Part shown: positions 27,416 to 36,178 of the stretch, in pieces | How the letters are laid out: every line of letters begins with the position of its first letter | Numbering within the stretch: the stretch's first letter is position 1 | Assembly: GCF_030818255.1 (NCBI RefSeq) | Contig: NZ_JAUTAG010000001.1 | Span: 372,001 to 436,000, forward strand | Reading direction: 5' to 3' | DNA from: Microbacterium sp. SORGH_AS_0969 | Lineage (GTDB): Bacteria > Actinomycetota > Actinomycetes > Actinomycetales > Microbacteriaceae | Length of the DNA stretch: 64,000 nucleotides | The notes under the pieces: generated by a model | Told to the model about the DNA's origin: nothing | The model's database searches: none | What the model saw: only the letters and a program-made list of their open reading frames with translations | Made by a program: the position numbers and the translations under genes

Positions 27416-28644
27416 CCGATCCCCTCGCTCTGGGCGACCGTCACCGGGAGCAGCAGGTCGGGCCGGGCGACCTCGCCGAACACCAGGACCGCGGGGTTGG
27501 CGAGGCGATGGGTCTCGGCATCCTGGATCGCGGTTCCGAGCGTGGTGCGGATCGTGCGCTGCGCGGGCGTGTGGCCGTTCTCGACGAAGGCGACCGGACG
27601 GCTCTCGGGAGCGCCCGCGGCCCGGGCCGCCGCGACGAACCGGGGCAGGGCGCTGACGCCCATCAGCGCGACGACCGTGGCGCTGTCGTCGCGGAGCGCC
27701 GCGAGTGTCGCTTCGCTCGGGGACTCCTGACCGTTCACAACGTGCAGGGTACCGGCCACGCCGCGGTGGGTCACGGGGATTCCCGCGGCGGACGGGACGG
27801 CGATCGAGCTGGAGATCCCCGGGACGACCTCGACGGGGATGCCGGCGGCCCGGCACGCGATGACCTCTTCGCCGCCGCGTCCGTAGACGAACGGATCGCC
27901 GCCCTTGAGTCGCACGACGCGCAGGCCCCGCGCGGCGCGGTCGACGATCAGGGCGTTGATCTCGTCCTGGGGGACGGGGTGGTGCTGGGGGCGCTTGCCC
28001 ACGTCGATCAGCTCGACGTCGTCGCCGAGTTCGGCGAGAACGCCGGTGGGCCCGAGGCGATCGTGCACGACGACGTCGGCCTCGGCGAGCAGGGCACGAG
28101 CGCGGACCGTCATCAGGTCGACCGGGCCAGGGCCGCCGCCGACGAGCGCCACGCTCCCCACGAGCGGGCGACGTCGGCGGCGGAGCGGAAGGGCGCCTTC
28201 GGCGAGGCGCTGGGCGATGGCGTCGCGCACGGCGACGGTGCGGCGCGGATCGGCGCCCGCGGTCGACACGACACCGACCATGACGTCGCCGCTCGTGGTC
28301 TCGGCGGCCAGGCGTGCGGTGCCCTTGCCGCCGTGGCCGGCGTTGACGCACCACACGCGGCGCGCCTCGGCGGCGGCCACGACGTCGGAGTCGACGGATG
28401 CCGAGCCCGTGGCCGTGTGGCAGAACCAGGCGTCGTCGAGGTCTTCGGGCTCGAAGGAGCGTTCGTGCCACTCGATGTCGCCGGCGACGGCGAGCGCCGT
28501 GAGCCCCGCGGTCGCGACCGGGGCGATCAGACGCACTCGGGCTCCCGCCGCGCGGAGCCGCGCGATGCGCTTCTCGGCGACGGAGCCGCCGCCGACGCAC
28601 ACGACGAGACGGTCGGTGAGGTCGAGTCCTGCGAGAGCGATCAT
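27412..28644 (-). CDS. cysG: Siroheme synthase: precorrin-2 dehydrogenase / uroporphyrinogen-III C-methyltransferase
   Basis: 410-aa two-domain enzyme. The N-terminal part (about 1-150) has an NAD site VCVGGGSVAEKR and oxidises precorrin-2. The C-terminal part (about 165-410) is the SAM-dependent methyltransferase with VALVGGGPGPVDLMTVRA, VVRLKGGDPFVYGRG and VVPGISSSIAVPS. ATG at 28644 was chosen; it overlaps nirD by 4 bp. It makes sirohydrochlorin for the chelatase two genes downstream. Confidence 0.95.
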   Translation of the reverse strand: MIALAGLDLTDRLVVCVGGGSVAEKRIARLRAAGARVRLIAPVATAGLTALAVAGDIEWHERSFEPEDLDDAWFCHTATGSASVDSDVVAAAEARRVWCVNAGHGGKGTARLAAETTSGDVMVGVVSTAGADPRRTVAVRDAIAQRLAEGALPLRRRRRPLVGSVALVGGGPGPVDLMTVRARALLAEADVVVHDRLGPTGVLAELGDDVELIDVGKRPQHHPVPQDEINALIVDRAARGLRVVRLKGGDPFVYGRGGEEVIACRAAGIPVEVVPGISSSIAVPSAAGIPVTHRGVAGTLHVVNGQESPSEATLAALRDDSATVVALMGVSALPRFVAAARAAGAPESRPVAFVENGHTPAQRTIRTTLGTAIQDAETHRLANPAVLVFGEVARPDLLLPVTVAQSEGIG

Positions 28645-29096
28645 CGGGGGTCTCCTTGGATTCGGACGAACACGACACCGTCGGTCACCGCGACCGGGTG
28701 GACCCGGACGCTCTGCGGTTCCTTGCCCTGCGTGTCGAGGCACACGCCGGTACGCAGGTCGAAGACCTGCTTGTACATCGGGGATGCCACGGTCGGCACG
28801 CCCGCGCGATCGCCGACGATCCCGCGCGACAGGATCGCCGCCCCGCTGAACGGGTCGATCTGGTCGGTCGCGAAGATCCGGCCGTCGTAGGTGCGGAACA
28901 GCGCGATCTGCCGCCCGTCGACGAGGGCGGCCGCTCCGCGCTCGACGAGAAGGTCGTCGACGTGGCAGATGCGGGTCCAACCGGGAGCGGCGGGCGAGGC
29001 GGGGGCAGGTGCGGCGGTGGCCCCGGGCATGGCGGCCGCGGGAGTCTCGGCATCCGGAGTCATGGCATCCGTCCTGGTCGCGTTCACGATCGTCAC
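28641..29096 (-). CDS. nirD: Nitrite reductase [NAD(P)H] small subunit
   Basis: 151-aa NirD, a Rieske-fold protein that lacks the Rieske cluster ligands and partners NirB. Recognisable motifs are WTRICHVDDL, GRQIALFRTYDGRIFATDQI and CLDTQGKEP. I took the GTG at 29096, whose GTGA overlaps the nirB stop as elsewhere in this operon; an ATG at 29063 is possible and would remove 11 residues. A 30-residue Ala/Pro linker precedes the fold. Confidence 0.92.
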   Translation of the reverse strand: MTIVNATRTDAMTPDAETPAAAMPGATAAPAPASPAAPGWTRICHVDDLLVERGAAALVDGRQIALFRTYDGRIFATDQIDPFSGAAILSRGIVGDRAGVPTVASPMYKQVFDLRTGVCLDTQGKEPQSVRVHPVAVTDGVVFVRIQGDPR

Positions 29097-31750
29097 GAGC
29101 GCACCGCCAGCGTCGTGCCGCCGATGAACACCGCGCCCGAGGTGCGCTCCTCGGCCGTGGCGGGGCGGGGCTGACCGCGCTCGCTCACGTAGGCGAGCGT
29201 GGGGTCGGCCGTGTCGGGGGCGTTGACGAAGCTCTGGAACCGCTTGAGCTTCTCGGGGTCGGCGAGGGTCGCGGCCCACTCGTCCTCGTAGTTGTCGATG
29301 TGGGCGGCCATCGCCCGGTCGAGGTCTTCGGCGATGCCGAGGGTGTCGTCGAACACGACGCCCTTGAGCGCCTCGAGGCCGCCCTCGTAGTCCTCCATCC
29401 AGGGCGCGGTGCGCTGCAGCCGGTCGGCGGTGCGGATGTAGAACATCAGGAAGCGGTCGATCGCGCGCAGCAGCCCCTCGTCGTCGAGGCCCTCGGCGAA
29501 GAGCACCGCGTGGCGCGGGGTGAAGCCGCCGTTGCCGCCGACATACATGTTCCAGCCGGCCTCGGTCGCGATCACGCCGACGTCTTTGCCGCGGGCCTCG
29601 GCGCACTCGCGCGCACAGCCCGAGACGCCGAACTTGATCTTGTGCGGCGAGCGGAGGCCCCGGTAGCGCAGTTCGAGCTGCACGGCCATGCCCACGGAGT
29701 CCTGCACGCCGTATCGGCACCAGGTCGAGCCGACACACGACTTCACCGTGCGCAGCGACTTGCCGTACGCCTGCCCCGACTCGAAGCCGGCGTCGACGAG
29801 GCGCTTCCAGATGGCGGGCAGCTGCTCGAGGCGCGCCCCGAACATGTCGATGCGCTGGCCGCCGGTGATCTTCGTGTAGAGCCCGAAGTCACGGGCGACC
29901 TCACCGATCACGACGAGCCCCTCGGGCGTGATCTCGCCGCCCGCGATGCGCGGAACGACACTGTACGTGCCGTCGCGCTGGATGTTCGCCATCACGTGGT
30001 CGTTGGTGTCCTGCATCGTCGCGAGCTCTCCCTCGAGCACGTGCTCCGCGTACAGGCTCGCGAGGATGCTCGCGAGAGCCGGCTTGCAGATGTCGCACCC
30101 GCGTCCGGTGCCGAAGCGCTCGACGATCGCGGTGAAGGTTCTCAGGCCCGAGATCCGCACGGCGTCGAACAGCTGCGCGCGGGTGAACGAGAAGTGCTCG
30201 CACAGCCCGTTCGAGACTTCTTTTCCGGATGCCGCGAGCTCGGTCGCCACGAGCTTCTTCACGAGCGTGAAGCACGAACCGCACGCAGCCCCCGCCTTGG
30301 TACAGGCCTTGACCTCGGCGGCATCCGCGCAGTCGTGCTCCGTCACGGCGCCGCGGACGGTGCCGGCGGTCACGCCGTTGCAGGAGCAGACGATCGCGTC
30401 GTCGGGCAGGTCGCCCTGCGGGGCCGGGGCGAGATCGCTCGGCATGAGGTAGGCGGCCGGGTCTCCCCCGAGCGCGCGACCGACGAGCGGGCGGAGCGAG
30501 GTGTACGCCGAGGCGTCGCCGACCAGGATGCCGCCGAGCAGCGTCTGCGCGTCGTCGCTCAGCACGAGCTTCTTGTACACGCCCGACACCGGGTCGGCGT
30601 AGGTGACGTCGAGGGCGTTCGGGGTCTCGGCGAACGCGTCGCCGAAGCTGGCGACCTCGACTCCCGAGAGCTTGAGCTTGGCCGAGGTGTCGAAGCCGTC
30701 GAACGCAGCCTCTCCCCCGAGCAGACGGGTCGCGGCGACCTCCGCCATCGCGTAGCCGGGAGCGACCAGGCCGATGCACTGGCCATCGAAGCTCGCGACC
30801 TCGCCGATCGCGAGGATCGAGGGGTCGGACGTGTCGCAGCCCGCGTCGATCACGACGCCGCCGCGGGCGTCGACCGCGAGGTCCGCCGCGCGGGCGAGCT
30901 CGTCGCGGGGCCGCACGCCGACGGTGAAGACGACGATGTCGACGGCCTCCCACGTGCCGTCTCGCAGCTCCAGGCCGCACACGGCGCCGGACTTGTCGGC
31001 ATCCACCCGGGTCGTCACCGACTGCGTGCGCACCTCGATGCCGCGCGCTTCGATGAGCCGCTGCAGCGCCTTCGCGCCCCCGAGGTCGAGCTGGGCCGAC
31101 ATGAGGCGTTCGTTGGACTGCAGCACGAACGGCGAGACACCCTCGGCCTGGAGCGCGCCCGCGGCCTCGAGGCCGAGCAGACCACCGCCGACGACGGCGC
31201 CACGCAGGGGTCGACCGAGCTGCGCCGAGCGCTTGGCGACCCAGGCGCGCATACCGGCGACGTCGTCGAGCGTGCGGTAGACGAAGCAGCCGCGGTGGTC
31301 GAAGCCGTCGAGCGCGAGGCGCGCGGCGTAGGAGCCGGTGGCCAGCACGAGGCGGTCGTAGGCGTGTGTGGAGCCGCCCGCGGTGGTGACGGTGCGGTTC
31401 TCGCGGTCGATCTTGGTGACACGGGCGTCGGTCTCGACGCGAACCCGCTCGTGGTCGAGCACGGCGGGGTCGAGCGTGAGGTCGTCGGGCGTCTTGCCGC
31501 TGAAGATGCCGGTCAGCCCGACCCGGTCGTAGGGGCCGCGGGCCTCGTCGCCGAGCACCGTGATCGACCAGCGGCCGTCGGTGTCGCGGCTGGTGAGGCT
31601 CTCGACGAAGCGGTGCGCCACCATTCCGGCACCCACGACCACGACGGATCCGGATGACGCGGGGTGGAGCATGCCGTCACCGTACGCGTCGGACTTTGCG
31701 TCGGCGTCAGCGGCAGGTTTCGTGCCGGTTGCGGTGTGTGAGCGGGCCAT
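29093..31750 (-). CDS. nirB: Nitrite reductase [NAD(P)H] large subunit
   Basis: 885-aa cytoplasmic enzyme reducing nitrite to ammonium. N-terminal FAD/NADH domains open with VVVVGAGMVAHRFVE. A BFD-type [2Fe-2S] region follows (CSCNGVTAG and CTKAGAACGSC), then the siroheme/[4Fe-4S] domain with CVGSTWCRYG and SGCARECAEARGKD. First gene of a five-gene operon with 4-bp overlaps that also supplies its siroheme. No nitrate reductase gene is in the window. Confidence 0.97.
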   Translation of the reverse strand: MARSHTATGTKPAADADAKSDAYGDGMLHPASSGSVVVVGAGMVAHRFVESLTSRDTDGRWSITVLGDEARGPYDRVGLTGIFSGKTPDDLTLDPAVLDHERVRVETDARVTKIDRENRTVTTAGGSTHAYDRLVLATGSYAARLALDGFDHRGCFVYRTLDDVAGMRAWVAKRSAQLGRPLRGAVVGGGLLGLEAAGALQAEGVSPFVLQSNERLMSAQLDLGGAKALQRLIEARGIEVRTQSVTTRVDADKSGAVCGLELRDGTWEAVDIVVFTVGVRPRDELARAADLAVDARGGVVIDAGCDTSDPSILAIGEVASFDGQCIGLVAPGYAMAEVAATRLLGGEAAFDGFDTSAKLKLSGVEVASFGDAFAETPNALDVTYADPVSGVYKKLVLSDDAQTLLGGILVGDASAYTSLRPLVGRALGGDPAAYLMPSDLAPAPQGDLPDDAIVCSCNGVTAGTVRGAVTEHDCADAAEVKACTKAGAACGSCFTLVKKLVATELAASGKEVSNGLCEHFSFTRAQLFDAVRISGLRTFTAIVERFGTGRGCDICKPALASILASLYAEHVLEGELATMQDTNDHVMANIQRDGTYSVVPRIAGGEITPEGLVVIGEVARDFGLYTKITGGQRIDMFGARLEQLPAIWKRLVDAGFESGQAYGKSLRTVKSCVGSTWCRYGVQDSVGMAVQLELRYRGLRSPHKIKFGVSGCARECAEARGKDVGVIATEAGWNMYVGGNGGFTPRHAVLFAEGLDDEGLLRAIDRFLMFYIRTADRLQRTAPWMEDYEGGLEALKGVVFDDTLGIAEDLDRAMAAHIDNYEDEWAATLADPEKLKRFQSFVNAPDTADPTLAYVSERGQPRPATAEERTSGAVFIGGTTLAVRS

Positions 31751-32046
31751 GCCCCGACGCTAAGCAGCCGAGGTTTCCCCCGCCGTCGCCCCGGCGTTAC
31801 CCCCGGCGAACGTTTCTCTCACGCGGCGGTGGCGGTGGTGTGAGGTTTCGCCAGCGGCATCCGGTCCCTTGGACTAGCTCAGGGACCTCCGCCCAGGTGG
31901 CTGAGCCGACGCGCGAGGTGGCCGCGCCCGCAAGCAAGGTGGCTGAGCCCGTCGAAGCCACCGCAACCCGCAGAACGCCCGGACCCTTCGACAAGCTCAG
32001 GGACCTCCACCGAGGTGGCTGAGCCCGTCGAAGCCACCGCAACCCG
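31751..32046. other. Repeat-rich gap upstream of nirB
   Basis: 296 bp between the nirB start and the end of the minus-strand oxidoreductase gene. Most of it is palindromic repeats (31863-32038). The nirB promoter must lie in the first 100 bp; I see no convincing NtrC- or GlnR-type site, though I cannot exclude one. Confidence 0.6.
31863..32038. repeat. Cluster of REP-like palindromes upstream of nirB
   Basis: Four hairpin units: 31863-31887 and 31981-32005 (GGACC...GGTCC class), and 31938-31962 and 32014-32038 (GGTGGCT...AGCCACC class), plus degenerate fragments between. They are the same two classes as in the chelatase array, here in an intergenic setting. Confidence 0.85.
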
Positions 32047-32484
32047 TTACTCGACGGGCTCCAGCACGAACACCTCGATGCGGCGCTCGGTCTTCTTCTG
32101 GTACTCGTCGTAGTCGGGCCAGACCTCGGTCGCGTAGCCCCACCACTCCTCGCGCTCGGCCCCCTCGGCCTGGTGCGCGTCGTACTCCTTCTTCACGTCG
32201 CCGTCCTGCAGCGCGACGCGAGGGTTCTTAACGAGGTTGTAGAACCACGCGGGGTGCGCGGGAGCCCCACCCTTGGATGCCACGACCGCGTACTTTCCGT
32301 CGTGCTCGACCCGCATCAGCGCGGTCTTGCGGAGCCCTCCGGTTTTGGCCCCGACCGTGGTGAGGACGATGATGGGTACGCCCCGCAGCTCGGCGGCTTC
32401 CCGGCCTCCCGAGGCCTCGAACGCCTCGGCCTGCTGGCGGGCCCACTCGCTGGTGCTGGGCAGATACTCTCCTGAGAGCGACAT
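32047..32484 (-). CDS. Deazaflavin-dependent nitroreductase-family oxidoreductase
   Basis: 145-aa split-barrel protein of the Ddn-like family, which uses F420 or a related flavin. Typical motifs are [40 protein letters not shown] and ALQDGDV. Start at 32484 ([10 protein letters not shown]). It is divergent from the purine permease with 66 bp between them. Substrate unknown. Confidence 0.88.
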   Translation of the reverse strand: MSLSGEYLPSTSEWARQQAEAFEASGGREAAELRGVPIIVLTTVGAKTGGLRKTALMRVEHDGKYAVVASKGGAPAHPAWFYNLVKNPRVALQDGDVKKEYDAHQAEGAEREEWWGYATEVWPDYDEYQKKTERRIEVFVLEPVE

Positions 32485-32550
32485 GTCTCCCACGATACGT
32501 CGGCGTCTTCCCCTCCGGTCTAGCCCCTTCCCCCTTTTTCTGGAGCCTTC

Positions 32551-34002
32551 ATGAGCGCTTCTGCTCCCGAGACCACGGCCGCCCCCGAACCGAAGAACGG
32601 CCTCGACCGGTTCTTCGAGATCACCGCCCGCGGTTCGACCGTCGGCGCCGAGGTCCGCGGCGGCGTGGTCACGTTCGTGACGATGGCCTACATCGTCATC
32701 CTGAACCCGATCATCCTGTCCGGAACCCCCGACGTCGCCGGCAACGCCCTCGGCTTCCCCCAGGTCGCCGCGGTCACCGCGCTCACCGCGGGTGTCATGA
32801 CGATGCTGTTCGGCCTGGTCACCCGCCTGCCGTTCGCGTTCGCCGCGGGCCTCGGCATCAACTCGTTCCTCGCCGTCGGCATCGTCGGCGAGGTCACGTG
32901 GCCCGAGGCGATGGGACTCGTCGTCATCAACGGCCTCATCATCGTGCTGCTCGCCGTCACGGGCCTCCGCCGGATGATCTTCGAGGCCGTTCCGCTCGCC
33001 CTCAAGACGGCGATCACGGTCGGCATCGGCCTCTTCATCGCCTTCATCGGCTTCGTCGACAGCGGACTCGTCACCTCGACCGGGCTCAGCTCGCCGCCGG
33101 TGGGCCTCGGTGTCGAGGGCTCGATCGCGACGATCCCGACCGCGCTGTTCGTGCTGACGCTCGTCGTTACCGCCGTGCTGCTGGTGCGCAAGGTCAAGGC
33201 GGCACTTCTCATCGGTCTGCTCTCGGGCACGATCATCGCGGTGATCGTCGAGGCGGTCGCGCACCTCGGCGCCCGCTCCGACGTCAACCCGGGCGGCTGG
33301 AGCCTGAGCGTTCCGACGCTTCCTGCGCAGCTCGTGAGCCTGCCCGACCTCTCTCTTGTCGGCCAGGTCGACCTCGTCGGCTCGTTCGGCCGCATCGGCG
33401 CCCTCGCGGCCCTCATGCTCGTCTTCACGCTCGTCTTCACGAACTTCTTCGACGCGATGGGCACGATGACCGGCCTCTCCCGCGAAGCCGGTCTCGCCGC
33501 TCCCGACGGCACGTTCCCCCGTCTGCGCTCCGCCCTGGTGATCGAGGGCATCGGCGCGGTGGCGGGTGGAGCGACCTCGTCGTCGTCGAACACCGTGTTC
33601 ATCGAGTCGGGCTCGGGCATCGGCGAGGGCGCCCGCACGGGCCTCGCGAACGTCGTCACCGGCGGCCTGTTCCTGCTCGCGATGTTCTTCACCCCGCTGA
33701 CCAGCATCGTTCCGACCGAGATCGCCGCCGCGGCTCTGGTCATCGTCGGCGCGCTGATGATGGCGCAGATCCGCCACGTCGACCTCAGCGACATGTCCGT
33801 GCTCATTCCGGTGTTCCTCACCGTGACCGTGATGCCCCTGACCTATTCGATCGCCAACGGCATCGGCGCGGGCTTCGTCAGCTGGGTGCTCATCCAGTCG
33901 CTGTCGGGCCGCGTCCGCCGCGTGAGCCCGCTGCTGTGGATCGTCGCCGCCGGCTTCGTCGTCTTCTTCGCCCGAGGGCCGGTGGAGGCGCTGCTGGGCT
34001 GA
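32551..34002 (+). CDS. NCS2-family purine permease (AzgA type)
   Basis: 483-aa membrane transporter of the NCS2/AzgA family, proton-coupled uptake of hypoxanthine, guanine or adenine. Visible family motifs are [48 protein letters not shown] and [21 protein letters not shown]. About 12 hydrophobic segments. The 66-bp upstream gap is too short for a purine riboswitch and I see none. Confidence 0.93.
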   Translation: MSASAPETTAAPEPKNGLDRFFEITARGSTVGAEVRGGVVTFVTMAYIVILNPIILSGTPDVAGNALGFPQVAAVTALTAGVMTMLFGLVTRLPFAFAAGLGINSFLAVGIVGEVTWPEAMGLVVINGLIIVLLAVTGLRRMIFEAVPLALKTAITVGIGLFIAFIGFVDSGLVTSTGLSSPPVGLGVEGSIATIPTALFVLTLVVTAVLLVRKVKAALLIGLLSGTIIAVIVEAVAHLGARSDVNPGGWSLSVPTLPAQLVSLPDLSLVGQVDLVGSFGRIGALAALMLVFTLVFTNFFDAMGTMTGLSREAGLAAPDGTFPRLRSALVIEGIGAVAGGATSSSSNTVFIESGSGIGEGARTGLANVVTGGLFLLAMFFTPLTSIVPTEIAAAALVIVGALMMAQIRHVDLSDMSVLIPVFLTVTVMPLTYSIANGIGAGFVSWVLIQSLSGRVRRVSPLLWIVAAGFVVFFARGPVEALLG

Positions 34003-34017
34003 TCGCCGCCCTCTTTC

Positions 34018-34047
34018 GGGGCCCGGATGCCGTGGCATTCGGGCCCC
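34018..34047. terminator. Hairpin terminator between permease and SDR genes
   Basis: GGGGCCCGGATGCC (34018-34031) pairs with GGCATTCGGGCCCC (34034-34047), one mismatch, 2-nt loop. It lies between convergent genes and marks the left edge of the catabolic block. Confidence 0.75.
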
Positions 34048-34080
34048 TCCCCGGAGGGGCACGTCATGGCGACCGCATGC

Positions 34081-34896
34081 TCACGCCTCCCCGCGATCCC
34101 CCAGCGAGGGACTCAGGAACGGGCTGTACGAACCAGGCGTCGCGAGCAATCCTCCATCGACCGGCAGCGTCACACCGGTTACGAAGGACGCTTTGGGCGA
34201 GCAGAGCCAGGTGACGGCCTCAGCGACTTCCTCGGTCGTGCCGAAACGGTGCAGCGGCTGGGGCGCCAACATCATTTGCTGCAACGGCTCCGGCGCCGAT
34301 TGCATGAGAGGCGTCCAGATCGCTCCCGGGGCCACCGCGTTGATGCGGACGCCGAGATTGGCATACTCGCCGGCCGACACCTTGGTCAGCCCGACCACAG
34401 CATGCTTCGTCGCGACATACGGGCTGGTGAGCGCCGTGCCGGTCAGCCCCGAGACGGAGGCTGTATTCACGATCGCGCCGCCGCCGTGGTCCTGCATATG
34501 GCGCAACTCGTGCTTCATGCACAGCCACACCCCCTTGATGTTGACGTCGAAGACCCGGTCCCAGGCCTCCTCCTCCACGTCGGCGGTGAATCCCTCGGCG
34601 ACCGTGCCGGCGTTGTTATGGGCGAAATCGAGCCGTCCATACGTCGCGATCGTCGTATCGACGAGACGCTCGACGTCCTCGCCCTGGGCGACATCCACGG
34701 GCACGAACCTCGCCTCACCCCCCGCCGCGATGATGAGCCGAACCGTCTCTTCGCCCCCTGGCCGGGCGCGTTCCAGATCGGCCACCACGACGGACCCGCC
34801 GGCAGCGGCGAAAGCGAGAGCGCTCGCGCGCCCGATCCCGCTGGCGGCACCGGTCACGAGCCCCGCTTTGCCGTCGAACCAGCGCGGCTCAGACAC
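34081..34896 (-). CDS. SDR-family oxidoreductase
   Basis: 271-aa classical short-chain dehydrogenase/reductase. Cofactor motif is TGAASGIGRASALA, followed by NNAGT, the catalytic Ser of NTASVSGL, YVATK for Tyr/Lys, and the terminal VDGGLLATPG. The Asp after the second strand (VVADLER) predicts NAD preference. Its start overlaps the end of the binding-protein gene by 8 bp, so the two are co-transcribed; this ties the reductase to whatever that importer brings in. Confidence 0.93.
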   Translation of the reverse strand: MSEPRWFDGKAGLVTGAASGIGRASALAFAAAGGSVVVADLERARPGGEETVRLIIAAGGEARFVPVDVAQGEDVERLVDTTIATYGRLDFAHNNAGTVAEGFTADVEEEAWDRVFDVNIKGVWLCMKHELRHMQDHGGGAIVNTASVSGLTGTALTSPYVATKHAVVGLTKVSAGEYANLGVRINAVAPGAIWTPLMQSAPEPLQQMMLAPQPLHRFGTTEEVAEAVTWLCSPKASFVTGVTLPVDGGLLATPGSYSPFLSPSLGDRGEA

Positions 34897-35938
34897 CTTT
34901 GGCCTTGTCGACGTTGTCGCTACTGATGACGGTGCCCTTGATGTTGATCAGCGGCGGCAGCTCTCCGCCCTGCTTCGTCAGGATGTCGTAGGCCGCGTAG
35001 ATGGCCTGCGTGCTCAGCGCGTCCGAGTCGAGGAAGTAGCTGAATGTCACAGCGCCGTTCTTCACCGACTCGACATCGGTGACCGATCCTGCATTCATGC
35101 CGGTGATGATCTTGCCCTTGGCGATATTGCCGGCCGCAATCGCGGCGAGGGAGTTGTAGGTCAGGATCGCATCGACATTCGGGTACTTCGTGAGAATGTC
35201 ACTCGCGGCGGTGGCCGCCCCCGCGGGATTGTCGGTCTGTGCGTCGACCCGGCCGAGGAATTTCAGCCCGAACTTCTCGCCCCAGTACTCCTGCCGATCG
35301 CCCACGTACTGCAAGGACGGGATCGGCAGACCGACATTGAGCACGGCGAATGTCGCACCGGGCTTCTTCTCTGCCACCGCTCGGACGATCGCATAGGCCT
35401 CATCGTCGTAAGCGTTGCCGATCGAGGCCGAGACGCCCGGGATCGGCTGCTGAGTGAAGTCCCACGGCGTCGCGAACGCCACCACGGGCACGCCCGCCTT
35501 GTTCGCCTTCTCGATGGAGTTGCTCCACGATTCGGGGTTCAGCGGGTAGCCGACGATCACGTCGACACCCTGTGTGAGGAGTTCGTCGAACTGGGTCACC
35601 TGCAGCTGGGCATCGAGATTGGCGTCCTTCGCGATCATGGTGCCGCCCAGTTCCTCCGTGACCTTCTGGGCGACCTCTTGCTGGTAGTGCGTGACGGGGT
35701 ACGCGTCGAACGGACTGAGGTAGCCGACGACGAACGACTGCCCCGGGACCTTCTCCGGCGTCGGAAAGCTGTCCGGGTAGCCGGCTTCCGGGCCGTCATA
35801 CGGCACGTCGACGAACTCGGCGGTCGAATCGCCGGCGGTGCCTGCCGGGGCGGAAGCTGTGCTGCACGCGGCCAGAGAGATACCTACTGCCGTGACGGCG
35901 ATGATGGCGCCGAAGCGGACGCGGCGGGGTCGGGTCAT
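34889..35938 (-). CDS. Ribose-type ABC transporter substrate-binding lipoprotein
   Basis: 349 aa with a lipoprotein signal ending SLAAC (Cys25) and a periplasmic-binding-protein type I (RbsB/XylF-like) fold (SFVVGYLSPFDAYPVTHYQQ; VDAILTYNSLAAIAAGNIAK). Family members bind sugars, AI-2 or other small polyols. It is transcribed away from its presumed ATPase and permease genes, an unusual split, sharing the 240-bp divergent promoter region. Given the flanking aromatic genes, the ligand may be an aromatic or glycosylated aromatic. Confidence 0.9.
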   Translation of the reverse strand: MTRPRRVRFGAIIAVTAVGISLAACSTASAPAGTAGDSTAEFVDVPYDGPEAGYPDSFPTPEKVPGQSFVVGYLSPFDAYPVTHYQQEVAQKVTEELGGTMIAKDANLDAQLQVTQFDELLTQGVDVIVGYPLNPESWSNSIEKANKAGVPVVAFATPWDFTQQPIPGVSASIGNAYDDEAYAIVRAVAEKKPGATFAVLNVGLPIPSLQYVGDRQEYWGEKFGLKFLGRVDAQTDNPAGAATAASDILTKYPNVDAILTYNSLAAIAAGNIAKGKIITGMNAGSVTDVESVKNGAVTFSYFLDSDALSTQAIYAAYDILTKQGGELPPLINIKGTVISSDNVDKAKGV

Positions 35939-36178
35939 TGCTGCCTACTCCTCGTTGAGTGATGATGACGCCCCACGCTAGGTCAGGCCTCGTCGCACAC
36001 ACCATGAGATAGTTCGACCGCCATTGATAGCCGAAGTCGTGCCGGATGAACGTCGGCATCGTTCACGCTTTGACTATCGATCCGTGACGAACTTCGTCAG
36101 AGACCTGGGCGGTTTCTTCCCCTACATTCGGTCGCGTTGCAGCCACCGTGCTGATCGACCTCACTGGAGAGGGCGCGA
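35939..36178. promoter_or_regulatory. Divergent promoter region of the ribose-type ABC system
   Basis: AT-richer than its surroundings. Contains GATAG at 36008-36012 and 36026-36030, and the inverted form GACTATCGA at 36072-36080. The same core occurs upstream of the mhp operon, the MhpA-like gene and the aldehyde dehydrogenase gene, suggesting a common regulator. Confidence 0.45.

Noticed and set aside
32485..32550. Purine riboswitch ahead of the purine permease
   Set aside because: Only 66 bp between divergent genes and no paired stems with the expected conserved loops.
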